Shown here one piece after another: positions 35,691 through 46,915 of a DNA stretch of 64,000 nucleotides (its first letter is position 1; each line of letters begins with the position of its first letter). The notes beneath the pieces are model-generated. The model was given only the letters and a program-made list of their open reading frames with translations, searched no databases and was not told where the DNA came from. The DNA comes from Chlorocebus sabaeus (lineage: Eukaryota > Chordata > Mammalia > Primates > Cercopithecidae), in NCBI RefSeq assembly GCF_047675955.1, contig NC_132912.1, forward strand, positions 79,570,382-79,634,381. Reading direction: 5' to 3'. Both the position numbers and the translations under genes were made by a program.

Positions 35691-36200
35691 TAAAAGACAT
35701 GTGTGAACCTAAGCCTTCTGACTTATAAACCAGCATTCTTTTCACTCTGAGATCAAAAATAGTGAGAACCACACAGTCAACAGGAGTAAGGAGCTTTGGA
35801 CAATGATGCTTTCTTTCAAAAATTCAAAAGAGACTTATGTTGCCCAGACCAATCCTGAATAGCAGCATTAGAACATCTTAATATGTATAGTCTATTTTCA
35901 AATTTCTTCTGGTCTCTGTAAACTTCGGTGACACGTTTACTATTTTAATAATCCATCAAGCAGCCTTTTAATGCCTATCATTAGTTTACGAATTCTATTT
36001 AAATGCTTAGATGGTCCAAATAGAAAATTTACAGTGCTGAGCATTTAACACTGGTGTGATAGATTAAAGATACATTTCAAAGATGATTGCTAGTTTGAAC
36101 CTCAAAATATTGGTGGCTTATCTTTAAGCACCAAAATGATAACTTTTCTTCTCTAACATAGACAGCAATCCTTGCTAAAGTATTACATTTTATAAACAAA
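35691..36200. other. No recognisable feature
   Basis: AT-rich sequence, nothing nameable. Confidence 0.45.
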
Positions 36201-36375
36201 CAGTTCTTAAAGTTTAGAGGGCATAAAAATCATCTGGAAGGCTTTTTAAAATCACAGATTGCTTGGAGCCATTCTGCACAGTTCTGAATTAATAGGTTTG
36301 AGATTGCCCCCACACAACTGCATTTTAACAAATACCTTTGGTGATTTCTCAATCAAATGATCTGAAGATCTCATT
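36201..36375 (+). mobile_element. MER5A (hAT-Charlie MITE)
   Basis: 'cagttcttaaagtttag' start, 'aatcatctggaaggcttttt' and 'actgcattttaacaaatacc' match MER5A order. The right terminus is eroded. It is a non-autonomous DNA transposon with no coding capacity. Confidence 0.75.
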
Positions 36376-36549
36376 TTGAGATCCAATAACAATTTTGGTA
36401 TGTTTTTAATTTCCCCAGATTCTTCCTAAGAAGATATTTTAAAAAAAGATATTTGGGGAGGAACTCAGTGTGTTTGAATCCAGCTAATAGCAGAGATGAT
36501 TAAAATTGTTTACTAGGTATGATGACATTTGTTTCCTTTGTAGCAAAAG

Positions 36550-36588
<39 letters not shown>
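36550..36588. repeat. (GT)n microsatellite
   Basis: About 19 uninterrupted TG units. Confidence 0.97.
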
Positions 36589-36589
<1 letters not shown>

Positions 36590-36590
<1 letters not shown>

Positions 36591-36944
36591 ATCATGATGT
36601 GGCTACTAGACTTGATATTGGCCTCAAATCAAGCATGTTCAAAAATGTTTCTATTGGACCACAAAAATAAATTGATAAGTAGTAATAAGAGTAATAAGAG
36701 TTGAGTGTTAAGTTTCATGAGGAAATAGTGAAGTCCGTTGTTCTCCGGATGGTTACATTCTGTACAGTTGAGAGATAACATTAATATCCACGAAACATTC
36801 AGGATAAGTTTGCAAATCAAATACAGGATGCCTCGTTAAATCTGAATTTCAAATACACAACAAATCATGTTTTAATAAAATTGTGTCTCCCCTATAATAT
36901 TTTTATTTGCTAAATCTGGCATTCCTGATCAGAGAACATTAGTG
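36590..36944. other. No recognisable feature
   Basis: AT-rich sequence, nothing nameable. Confidence 0.45.
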
Positions 36945-36949
36945 TTCAG

Positions 36950-37109
36950 TGTCATTAGTTTCTAGAAGTAAGGGTGCTGAGCGGTGGTTGTTAAGCTTAA
37001 TGAAATTGATAAAAGCTCTGGACGTGCTCCTGAGAAAAATGCCCCCATGGCACATTCCAACAGGCCTCGCATTACCATCCCTTGGGTTCCAGGCTGCCGA
37101 AGCTCTCAA
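36950..37109 (+). repeat. Possible old hAT-type element
   Basis: 'aagctctggacgtgctcctg' followed by 'gagaaaaatgcccccatggc' recalls the internal wording of old hAT elements. No ends are visible. The 115-residue open frame here (36949-37296) crosses into L2 and is unlikely to be coding. Confidence 0.25.
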
Positions 37110-37157
37110 GGACATCAGGTCATCTATAATGGGGGACATCAGGTCATCTACAGTGGT
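37110..37157. repeat. 24-bp tandem duplication
   Basis: 'ggacatcaggtcatcta' occurs at 37110 and 37134, with a similar continuation ('taatggg' and 'cagtggt'). Confidence 0.88.
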
Positions 37158-37179
37158 AGACAGTGAGGCAAGCTCCTCA

Positions 37180-37560
37180 GGCTATTTTCTCTGGGCTGGA
37201 AAGGTCTGGAAGGTGACTGTGAAAAGTATAGTTGAACTAGGCCTTAAGGAGCAGAATTTAGCTGGATTGTGGGTGGGAAGACATCTGAAGCTTTGAGAGG
37301 AGGCAGATTCCCTCAGGCCCTGAGGGTATTTAGTGCAGAATACTGAGAAATCAGCTTGGGCAGGTTAAAAAAAAAAACAAAAACTGGATTGTGTACATTC
37401 TTAAGTTTTAAAGGGTTTAGACTGCCCATGTTGGAAAATAAAGAGTCTTCATTGATATGTCAGTGGGGAGAACATGATCGAACAAAAGGAAAGAATAAGA
37501 AAATCATAGGAAGTCCAAGCTTCCTATGTCAGGCCTAAGCCCAAGTCAGTCAGCCTGGTA
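37180..37560 (-). repeat. L2 LINE fragment
   Basis: 'tgaactaggccttaaggagc', 'gggtgggaagacatctgaag' and 'cagtggggagaacatgatcg' follow antisense L2. Confidence 0.65.
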
Positions 37561-37564
37561 CAAG

Positions 37565-37760
37565 CTCCTCATTTATGAGCTATGAGGTCTTCGACGTGTG
37601 AGCAACTTCTGTAAGTCCCCATCTCCTGAGCTGTGAATTGGGAATAATAATAGAAGCTACTAATGGGGTAGTTGTGCGAATAAAATGAAGTTGTTTGGTG
37701 CTTAGCACAGTGTGTGATACTGCATAAATATTCAATTAATGGTGCATAAGTACTATGACA
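37565..37760 (+). repeat. MIR SINE
   Basis: 'cccatctcctgagctgtgaa', 'tgggaataataatagaagct' and 'gtgcttagcacagtgtgtga' are sense MIR. Confidence 0.75.
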
Positions 37761-38279
37761 TGCTCCTGCTGCCCCTAATATTGTTCAAGAAAGAGAAGTC
37801 TCAGCAACCTGCTTGAACCTGATTTTTTTTTTTTTATTTTGGGGAAGTAAAAAAAAGAGGAAAATGATTGATTACTGGATTTGAATATAGCTTTAAAACC
37901 TCCCTTTTCCAAGTTGAAATTGCATTAACAAAAAACAGAAAGGGCAGAAACAAGTGAGCAAAATGCCGTGTGTACTTCTGAGATTTTTAAAATAAGTACA
38001 TTCAACCCTTTATTATTTCTCCTAAGAGGAAATATGATGGATAATTCAGATAATTTACTCTGATCCAAATAAACATTTTAAAATTATATATCTTACTCTT
38101 AATAGCAGTTTGCCATCTTTTATGGCCAGTATTTAAATTAATCAGCATGTGATTGTTGTTCCCCAAAGCCTTTTAAACAGTAAGAGAAAATGAGGTTATC
38201 AGAGACAATTTACAAAGCAGCCAGGTTCCCCTCGAGTAGGTAATAAGGCTGACCACTAATTTTGGAAATGATTTCTTGG
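37761..38279. other. No recognisable feature
   Basis: AT-rich, short T-run at 37821. Nothing else. Confidence 0.45.
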
Positions 38280-38475
38280 GTGCTCTGGAGTCAGACTGCT
38301 TAGGTTCCAGTCTCTGGTGGCTCCTCCCCCAGGTCAGTCATTTTGCTTCTCTAAACCTCAGTTTCTTCCTATAGGTAAAATAAAAGTAGTAACATTCCTT
38401 CCTCAAAGGGTATGTGCACTGAGTCCTCAGTAAGGTGCCTGGTACACGGTAAGCACTTGCCAGCATGTAAAAATT
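38280..38475 (+). repeat. MIR SINE
   Basis: 'gctctggagtcagactgctt', 'ctctaaacctcagtttcttc' and 'ggtgcctggtacacggtaag' are sense MIR, nearly complete. Confidence 0.85.
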
Positions 38476-38649
38476 TCCCAGCATGAAATTTTATGATCAA
38501 AGCAACATAGTCATCTTACTGGTATATTATTTTCTTTAATATACTCATAAAGAATTTAGTTCAGGAAAGCGTCTAATAATGTGAGAGCTATTTATGATCT
38601 TTAGTCACAGCTTAATGTATTGATGTACCCAACCAGGGTTGTTTAGAGC

Positions 38650-38729
38650 ATTTTCCAAGCCGTAGAGTAACATTGTACTCCATGTACTCTAAGCCATAGA
38701 GTACAATATTACTCTACGGCTTGGAAAAT
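38650..38729. repeat. Long near-perfect inverted repeat (hairpin)
   Basis: Arms 38650-38680 and 38699-38729 (31 nt) are inverse complements with one mismatch, separated by 18 nt. Inside, GTACTCT / AGAGTAC can pair. 'aagccatagagtac' (from 38691) also repeats the arm word 'aagccgtagagtaa' (from 38657) in direct orientation. I cannot tie it to a known repeat family. Confidence 0.95.
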
Positions 38730-38944
38730 TTGAAAGAATTTTTAGCTGCAATTTTCGTTACGTGTTTCTTTTTTTTACTTGTCTATCTTCAACTGTAACA
38801 GGGCGATTGGTGCCTTTCTAAAGAGCTTTGGGTTTCTTGCGCATTAAAATGTCTGGGCCCTAGAATTTACTTGGCTCATAAACTTATGAGACAGAACAAT
38901 ATAAGACTGGTTTAAGGTACATTATAGTTGCATGTATGACAGTT

Positions 38945-39035
38945 AGTTTGTATTTGGTTTTTGCTAAGCACCTGAAGAGCATCTCCCACAGTGCCTTAAA
39001 GATAGTAGACTCAAATATTTATTGAATGAATTTGA
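38945..39035 (+). repeat. L2 LINE 3' tip
   Basis: 'gtgccttaaagatagtagac' followed by 'caaatatttattgaatgaat' is the sense L2 3' end. Confidence 0.55.
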
Positions 39036-39229
39036 TGTATAATAAGATGCATTGCATTTTTTTCCCTGAGGATATCTTTATCTCACATTAGAAAATCTAA
39101 CTTTAAAAAAAAAAAAAAAAGAGAAGGAAAGATCATGCAGATATTTCTAGACCGAAGTATTATTGAAAATGTGAACTTGGAGATCTACCATTTGTATTTT
39201 CTGGAAGTGCTATCATTTTCACAAGCCTG

Positions 39230-39570
39230 TTTCTCCCATAGGGTCTTTGCATTAGCTGTTCCGTTTCCCTGGAATATTCTTCCCTCAGATGGTGCTTGGC
39301 CCAGATAAGATATCACCTCTTCAGAGAAGTCCTCCCTGACCACCTACTCTCACTCACTTTCTATTACATCTCTTTATTTATTGTAGTATATTACCATGTG
39401 ATTATTTCATTTTTTTAATTGTTTATCCTCATCCTTACTGGACTAGAAGTACCCTGAGGTCAGAGGTCAAGCCTACATGTTTACTATTATCTTCCCAGGA
39501 TCTAGTATAGTGCCAGGCATTTCACAGATACTCAACAAATATTTTGTCAATTTGTTGAATTAATAAAGAT
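39230..39570 (+). repeat. L2 LINE 3' end
   Basis: 'gggtctttgcattagctgtt', 'ccctggaatattcttccctc', 'agaagtcctccctgaccacc' and 'tgccaggcatttcacagata' are consecutive blocks of sense L2. Confidence 0.88.
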
Positions 39571-41654
39571 CAAGATATGGTTTTTTAGTGTTATCCTAAC
39601 ACATAGCAGTAATTTCTAATATTTTGAGTCACGTTTACCTTTCAGAATTGGATTAAAATTTTGACACTCCTCCTTAATGAAAATTTACATACACGACTTT
39701 TTGCCTACAATTTAAGTTCATGGATCTCAGGCTAAGAACCTCAGCTCTAAAGGTGTATATACAAATATTAAGAAAATCTAATTGCACTATTGAGCTAAAT
39801 GTCACCAAAAAGTTAATTACTACAAATGAATTATAAATTTTAATGCTCATATTTTTACACTAACCAATTACATATTGCCTTTGGAGAATTTTGCAACCCT
39901 CCAGAGGAAAAAAAAGACTACATATAAATGTTATATATTTTATTTATACGCTGGAAAGGATTTAGGGCCTACAGAAAAAGGCTAATAAAAATATATACCA
40001 TATAGCAATATAAAATGTATTTCAAGTAGGTAAGAAAAAAATGAGTCAAAGGAAAAAAATAAGGGTAAGAACATAAGATAGGGTCATGAGAGAGATTCAT
40101 ACTCAAAATTTATGTCATGAAATTCAACACTCTTTCTAGAAGATAGTAACAAATTTTGTTCTCAGTTTTTGAGCAGCCAATGCAAAGGAGAAAAAAATCA
40201 GTTATGCCTTGCAGAGGGTCATATTTTATATATACTTACACATGAATATATGTATATGTATATAATAGAAACTGCCTCTTAAAAGGAGAAAGCTTGAGTA
40301 TTGTAATAAGGAATAAAGAGATATATTTCTGGTGTTTTGTTTTTGGCATGTGCCCTTGTAGCTGAGCCTGAAATAACCCATTAAAAAATGCTTTAAAATG
40401 ACTAGCACTTTGAATGTTTATAATTAAGGTTTTATGGCTTATTGTAATTTTTGTCAGCAGTAGACCTTTGGAAGGAGGCCTCATTACACCAGTAAGGAGA
40501 GATGGAGCTTGTGTAATGAAGACAATGGGTTTTCTCCGTTTTCTTACAGTCCCTCTTTTTACCTAACCAAGCAGAGAGACACTTCCCCTCCATCACTCCA
40601 CCATTTCCAATGTTGCACACTATTTAATAAAAAGCCAGAAGCTCTCATTCTCTCCTTAAGAGGCATGCACCTAGGACATTGACTAAAGCAAGTTATTCCT
40701 GCTAACCTTACTTTCCTTGGATAGGAGTCTATCTGGGACTTCTATGCCTTCCTTATTTGAGAGAGCAAATACAATAACTAGCTTCTTAGAACATTATGTG
40801 GATTTGTGGCATTCTCTGAGGGGCTATAAATGGATCACATTGACAGCTTTATTTGTCATTCTTAAATGGAATGTGTTTTTTTTCCCCTTTGTGTTAGATC
40901 AAAATCAGATGACATTTCTTATTTCAATGTGGAATGTTTTTACTCACATAATTGCAAAAATGCATTCATAACTGATACTATTCTAATTTACAAAATTTGT
41001 GTTTCATGATTTGGGGGCATGAGAAAAATGTGACTGAGGGAAAACATCTTATGCAACATTTATGTTTCGCCTATTTATTGAGATCCTGATACAGTTGCTA
41101 GAATTCTGTCACCATATGGAAGCAGAGACAATTATATTGCATTTGATGACATGAATTTTAGAAGCTAAGATATAAAAAGGCATATCCAGCAGAATATCTA
41201 CAATCCAGAGACTTAGGCATTTTTGAAATCTCTTCTCTCCTTTGTGTCCCCAGCATGTCTGTGGACCTTGTCCTCCTTTCCTCCCCTTGCAATGACTTCT
41301 ATTCAATATATACAGTAGCAAAAATGAAGATAATAGGACTGGAAAATGCTACCTTCATATCTTAGCACACATCTTATATCATAAAACCAGTTGCATCTGC
41401 TCAGGTGAAATGTTTCATTCAGAAACCCCTATCATTCCCATTCACCCACTACTAAACCTGAATGAGAACGGAAATCTTCCTCCTTTCATTTCTTATATCC
41501 ATTCAAAGCTCTCATTGCTCTTGTGACTGACCCCAATTCTGTGCAAAATGTACTCCTAGCCTGGCATTTAAAAATCCTGGGTTGGTACATGTTTCTCACT
41601 GAATTTATGTCTTTTCATACTGATTTCACACACTCACAGTTTCAAAAAAGTTGT
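39571..41654. other. No recognisable feature
   Basis: About 2 kb of AT-rich, apparently unique sequence. Open frames at 40226-40971 and 41109-41321 lack any recognisable domain. Exons cannot be excluded. Confidence 0.4.
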
Positions 41655-43150
41655 CTCTATTGATAATCTACTATGTGTTAGACACCGAATTGCATCAGAT
41701 ACTCCCTTCCTCCATTTGGCCTATGGACTAGGAAGGGAAGACAGACAGTAAAAGAATGACATACATGAATATGAAATCGAAACTGTTCTAAGTGCTACAA
41801 AAGAGAGATAGAAGGTTCTGTAAAATGAGATCCAAATGATGCACAGGCATCAACTAGACCAGGCATATAGGCAGAAGGCATGCTACACAGGGAAGTCCTC
41901 TAGCAGGAGACAGAACAGGCAGCATGAAAGACTGAGGGAAGGTCGGGCGCGGGGGCTCGTGCCTGTAATTCCAGCACTTTGGGAAGCTGAGGCGGGTGGA
42001 TCACAAGGTCAGGAGTTTGAGACCAGCCTGGCCAAGATGGTGAAACTCTGTCTCTACTAAAAAAAAAATTACAAAAATTAGCCGGGCATGGTGGCATGCG
42101 CTTGTAATCCCAGCTGTTCGGGAGGCTGAGGCAGGAGAATTGCTTGAACCCAGGAGGCAGAGGTTCCAGTGGGCCGAGATTGCACCACTGCACTCCAGCC
42201 TGAGTGACAGAGGAAGGAACAAGACTTCGTCTCCATCTCAAAAAAAAAAAAAAAAAAAAAAAATTACTGAGGGAAGGCCACAATGTCTGGAGTACAGAAG
42301 AGGAGTGAACTGCTTAAGTCTGGAGATGTCATCAGGTCCATCACCATGGGAGCCTTTTTAGCCATATCAAGAAATATGCCTTTATCCTACGACCAGTGAG
42401 AAGATTGAGGATTTTGGTTGTTTTTGGTTTTTTTTGGTGGGGGGTAGGGAGTGCTGTAGTTAGTTACATCAATTTTACATTTTGAAAATATATTTCTGGC
42501 TACCATGTGGAATATGGGTTGACAAGGGGGAAAGGTATGCAGATCAGTGAAATATTTCAGTAGAGAGAGTGATACCCTGGCCTAATGGAGAAGGATGAGG
42601 TGTTAGTGACTTCTGAAAGGTGAATGGATTCAAGAGATATATAGGAGGTAAAATTGACAGGCCACCTTCTGTGTTATCTATGTGCACCCCATGAGGAAGT
42701 GTCAGGGAACGATGGAGGAGGCACATGTGTGTGAAAACAGATGCTAAGCTCAGTGTTGGACATGTTGAGTTTGAGATGTCTTGAGACATCACGGGAGACA
42801 GCAGACAGACATTGGATTATGGGTGTGGGGCTTGTCAAAGATATAAACTTCTGACTCATCATGACATTCATAGGTCTGGAGGCAGATATGATTGCTTAGA
42901 GAAGGATAATGAAGCAAGTGATAGAAGAAAACACTGAGACCAAAATGCCTGGAGGAAATCAAACCCATAATGGCCCAGCAGTGAAAGATGAGCCCACAGA
43001 GGATGAAAGACAGCAAAAGAAACAGAAGGAAACCCAGGGATTCCTGGGTCATGGTGGGCAGAGGAGCAAGGGTTCTAGGAAAGTAGCAGGGGTCAGCTGA
43101 GTTGAAAGAAGAAGACTGAGAAATGTGTGTTTTATTGAGCATGAAGGGAG
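41655..43150 (-). repeat. L2 LINE, long fragment split by an Alu
   Basis: Antisense L2 from 'ctactatgtgttagacaccg' through 'tggattcaagagatatatag' and 'ggacatgttgagtttgagat' to the upstream part near 43000. The Alu at 41941-42263 inserted into it. The open frames here are L2-derived. Confidence 0.8.
41941..42263 (+). repeat. Alu SINE inside L2
   Basis: Sense full-length Alu with a 24-base A tail and exact target duplications 'actgagggaagg' at 41931 and 42266. Confidence 0.96.
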
Positions 43151-43879
43151 AATACTGGTCAGGGGAGAATTATTTTTGAATTAAAATAAAGAGAAATTGC
43201 TAAGTGATATGTACGGGAAATAACAGTTGTAACTGGTTCTGTCTGTCATCCTGCCTATTTGAGAATATTTTACATGTTCACATCTTGCATCTGTCTCAAA
43301 AAGATTCTTGAGGAATAGGCAAGATAGAAAAATCACTGGCCTATTGGTGACCACTAGAAAGAGAGAGAAACTAGGATGGTGCATAGAACAGTCTGAGGTT
43401 CTGAGATATGAATTGGAGAGAAAAGATTGAACCTGCACACCAAGAGTATTGTATGAGCACAGCCCCACCTGTTCGTCCCATCAGTGGTGCTCCTACGGCC
43501 ATGGTAAATAAATGTCACGAAGCAATGCTGGCTTGCCTCTCCCACTTGCTTGCATTGCTATGTGGGGTGCAGTGTGGGAGTGGGGGGAGCCTGGGACATC
43601 ACAGAGCGCATGCTTGGGGACTTCCATGAACTGCAGCCTCAGTTTTCCTTCCTGCTTCTGCTTTAGCACCAAAGTTTGAACCCCACCCAGAGTAGGGGCA
43701 GAGTGGACGTCACTGTCTCAGCACAGGGACAAGGTGATAAGGCAGAGGTTAGATTGCACAGCTGTGAGCTGTCACTGGGAGGTAAGAGAAGAAAGATGTG
43801 TCTATGATTATTTGCAGTAGTTTGCCTATGAAGAGGAAGTGAGAGATTAGGGGCAACTGGAGAGAGATAAGGCTGAGTA
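43151..43879. other. No recognisable feature
   Basis: GC somewhat higher at 43440-43640. Two short + and - strand frames with no known content. Confidence 0.4.
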
Positions 43880-43965
43880 AACATTTATTCATTCAACAAA
43901 TATCAACCTATCTTATATGTACTAGGCATTAGGACTAGGACAGGCACCAGGAAGACATTTTCCAT
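43880..43965 (-). repeat. L2 LINE 3' tip
   Basis: 'aacatttattcattcaacaa' followed by 'tatgtactaggcattagg' is antisense L2. Confidence 0.6.
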
Positions 43966-44596
43966 TCCCCATGGAAAATCTACCATAAAATATACTTATG
44001 CCATAAAATAAATTCATGTAATAATCTCAAATGCATTTTGTAATCTGATGTCTTAAAACAAATGCAACATTTTTCCTCAGATGTAAATACTTACTTGATT
44101 TTTATAAAATAGTCAAATTTGTGTTTTAAGAAAGAAAAGTAACACATCAACTTCTACTTTTTTCTCTCTCTCATTTTCTCTTTTCATTCTTTTTGTCTTT
44201 CAAATCAGACAGTCTTACTGTTGTCACTTATCGTTCAAAAATATTTTCTAAAATGGTGTCCTTAACCCTATGTTCAGGGCCTTTCACAGTGCTATTTGAC
44301 TGAAAAAAAAAAATGCTTTAATCTCCTATAATTTTTAGAGCATTCAGTATTACCCCATGGAAGTTAGAAATGTGATTAAAGCAAGGTTTCCCTAGCTAGA
44401 TTATAAACTTCCTGATAGTAAAGGCACTGCTGGGTGTATAGCTATCCAGAATAAAGCCAGAGTACTATAAATGCTACTTTCATAGGAAGGGTACAATTAA
44501 GGATCCTTGGTTTGTAGAAGAGGAGGGTACAATGAATTCTTAACCAAGGATTCAGGAAGATCCCTGAAGGAGGTGGTATTTAAACTTGGTATTAAT
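43966..44596. other. No recognisable feature
   Basis: AT-rich, with pyrimidine-rich run at 44155-44205. Nothing else. Confidence 0.45.
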
Positions 44597-45090
44597 TCAT
44601 GTGTTCATCGCATCACTATTCACAATAGCAAAGACATGGGATCAACCTAGGAGCCCATCAGTGGTGGATTGGATAAAGAAAACGTGGTGTACATACACCG
44701 TGGAATACTTCACAGCCATAAAAGTGACAAAATCATGTCCTTTGAAACAACATGAATGCAGCTGGAGGCCATTATCCTAAGTGAATTATCACAGAAATGG
44801 TAAACCAAATACTGTATGTTCTCACTTATAAGTGGGAGCTAAATGTTGGGTGCACATGGACATAAAGAAGGGAACAACAGACACTAGGGACTACTAGAGG
44901 GGGAGGGAAGGAGGGGCAAGGGCTGAACAACTACCTAGTGGGTACTCTGCTCACTACCTGGGTAATAGGATAATTTGTACCCCAAACCTCAGCATCCACA
45001 CATTGTATCTATGTAACAAACCTGCACATGTATCCCTTGAATATAAAATAAAAGTTGAGATTATATTTTTTTAAAAATAAAATCTTGGTT
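44597..45090 (+). mobile_element. L1 3' end (primate L1P type), truncated
   Basis: 'cactattcacaatagcaaag', 'acaccgtggaatacttcaca', 'gttctcacttataagtggga', 'gtaacaaacctgcacatgta' and an A-rich tail: end of ORF2 plus 3' UTR only. Too short to code. Confidence 0.92.
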
Positions 45091-45119
45091 CCTTGAAATA
45101 AATAAATGTAACTGTGTGT

Positions 45120-45960
45120 TAAAAGTTGAGTATTTCAGACAGCAGAAAGCTACTAACCAGGGTCTCAGAGGCAGGAAACAACTTTTCACAGGAGTTAGGG
45201 GGTGGGGAGGGTTTGATAGTGAGGGGAGATGGTTTAGAATGACTAGAGAGGTTATGTGGAAAGTGGTAAGTATATTGATCTCAGATCTTGGAAAGCTGTG
45301 CTTGGAAAGTTTATCCTGTACAGGTCTGTTGAAGAGCTGTTAGAAGTTTTCAAGCAAGGGGAGAAGCATGAGGTTTAAGAAAAAGACTAGAAGCACCTGG
45401 GAACCTGGGAAATGATGGGAGATTGAAAGCAGGAATACATTAGATGAGAGGTCATTGCCTACATGGGAGATAGAGGATGGTGGGTGAGTTTCTGAACTAT
45501 GTCAGCGACCTTGGATATGTCAATGAGAAATAGGGCTTTTTGTATGCAAGGTGGCCATAATCTAATCATTGGATATGTGTATTGTGGGAAGTAAGAGAAT
45601 GAAGATGATGCCAAGTGTTGAACCAGGGAGAGTGGCAGTGCCACTGATTTTAAGGAACAGGGAAAAAAGTCAAATTCAGGAGAGGATGGGAATGAAGATC
45701 TAGTTCACAAAAGCATCCAAAAAGATATAATTTAAGCTCTAAATGTGAATGAAATTGCTGCCAAGTGGAGAATCTTGTGGAAGGCCCACGTTTAAGGGAA
45801 GGCAGAAGAAGAAAAGCCAGAAGAAGAAAATTCAGCGGAGTTTTTTGAGATGGGAATTGAGGTTTCAGGAAAGACAAGAAAAAGATGTGGATTTCAAGGA
45901 AGAAGCCTCATGCTGTGATTTGTTTCACTGATATAATCACTAGGTTGTGCCTTTTCTGTT
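45120..45960 (-). repeat. L2 LINE, upstream fragment
   Basis: 'ttttcaagcaaggggagaag', 'gtgccactgattttaaggaa', 'gtgaatgaaattgctgccaa' and 'ggcccacgtttaagggaagg' follow the 5'-ward antisense L2 sequence. Confidence 0.7.
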
Positions 45961-46699
45961 TCTCTTCTTTTCCCTGTGGAACGGCCCCATGAAATGGGCT
46001 GTGTAGCTATCCGTTCTGTCTCACATCTGGGTCCACGCTTCATTTTTGCAGCTCTACCCTTACTCATTAATGAACAGCAACTGGCCTGGAGCCACCGGCA
46101 ATCAACAATTTCCTTCAGAAACTCCTCCTTACTGTTGAGAAAATGACTTAGTAAAGAAGCTGCTTGTGTCTTTGTTAGAGAGGCACAGAAAGGGAGGAAA
46201 GCTGGATGACTTGCCAATTGGGAGTTATTGGTTTTGTATTTAAGGTTTTCCTGATTCAAGCTTCAGGTTTGTTTCTAGGAATAAGACAGTTTTTATGGCA
46301 ATAATAACTACCTCCAAGCAAAACTACTGTTTTGCCCTTCAGTTTTTATATTAGGTAGTCAGTCCTACTCATAAAATAGTCCATTTTATCTCAATGCCTC
46401 TATTTCAGGTTTTACATGAAAAATTTCTCAATGAATTTTTTATTAGGAGGATAAAATATTTGGTTTCTTTGGAGGAAGTGATATGCTTTCTCCTAAGAAT
46501 AGGACTTACAGGGTTTCTCCTACGAATAGGACTTTGTTTTCCTTTCACCTAAATTACCAAGAAATTCAAATTATAACGTCAATCACTTCAACTGTGTTGA
46601 CCAGTATATAAGGCCTATATATATAAAATATATATATATATCTTTTATTTATATTTCATTAATTTCTTGGAAAGCACCTCACATCCTCAAGGTAAAAAG
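45961..46699. other. No gene seen; one tandem duplication and an AT tract
   Basis: Apart from 46487-46534 and the AT-dinucleotide run at 46616-46641, nothing nameable. Confidence 0.45.
46487..46534. repeat. 27-bp-period tandem duplication
   Basis: 'tttctcctaagaatagga' at 46487 and 'tttctcctacgaatagga' at 46514, followed in both by 'ctt'. Confidence 0.85.
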
Positions 46700-46915
46700 A
46701 AAGTCATAGCATAAATACAAAGTGTTGCTGTTAAAGAAATTCCTTTCCAAACATTATCTCATTTGACTGTCAAAACAGTCCTACTGAGTAACTGGTATTA
46801 TTACTTCCACCTGGAAGATGAGGGCAGCATCACCAGGAAGTTAAGAACTTAAAGTTCACTCAGATGAAAACTATGAGTGAGATTTGACCCCAGATATTCT
46901 GTCTCCAAAGGCAGT
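46700..46915 (-). repeat. MIR SINE
   Basis: 'aacattatctcatttgactg', 'actgagtaactggtattatt' and 'gagatttgaccccagatatt' are antisense MIR. Confidence 0.7.

Noticed and set aside
36949..37296. 115-residue plus-strand frame
   Set aside because: Spans a tandem duplication and runs into antisense L2. No splice sites or domain.
42909..43142. Opposed frames of 63 and 117 residues
   Set aside because: They lie within antisense L2.
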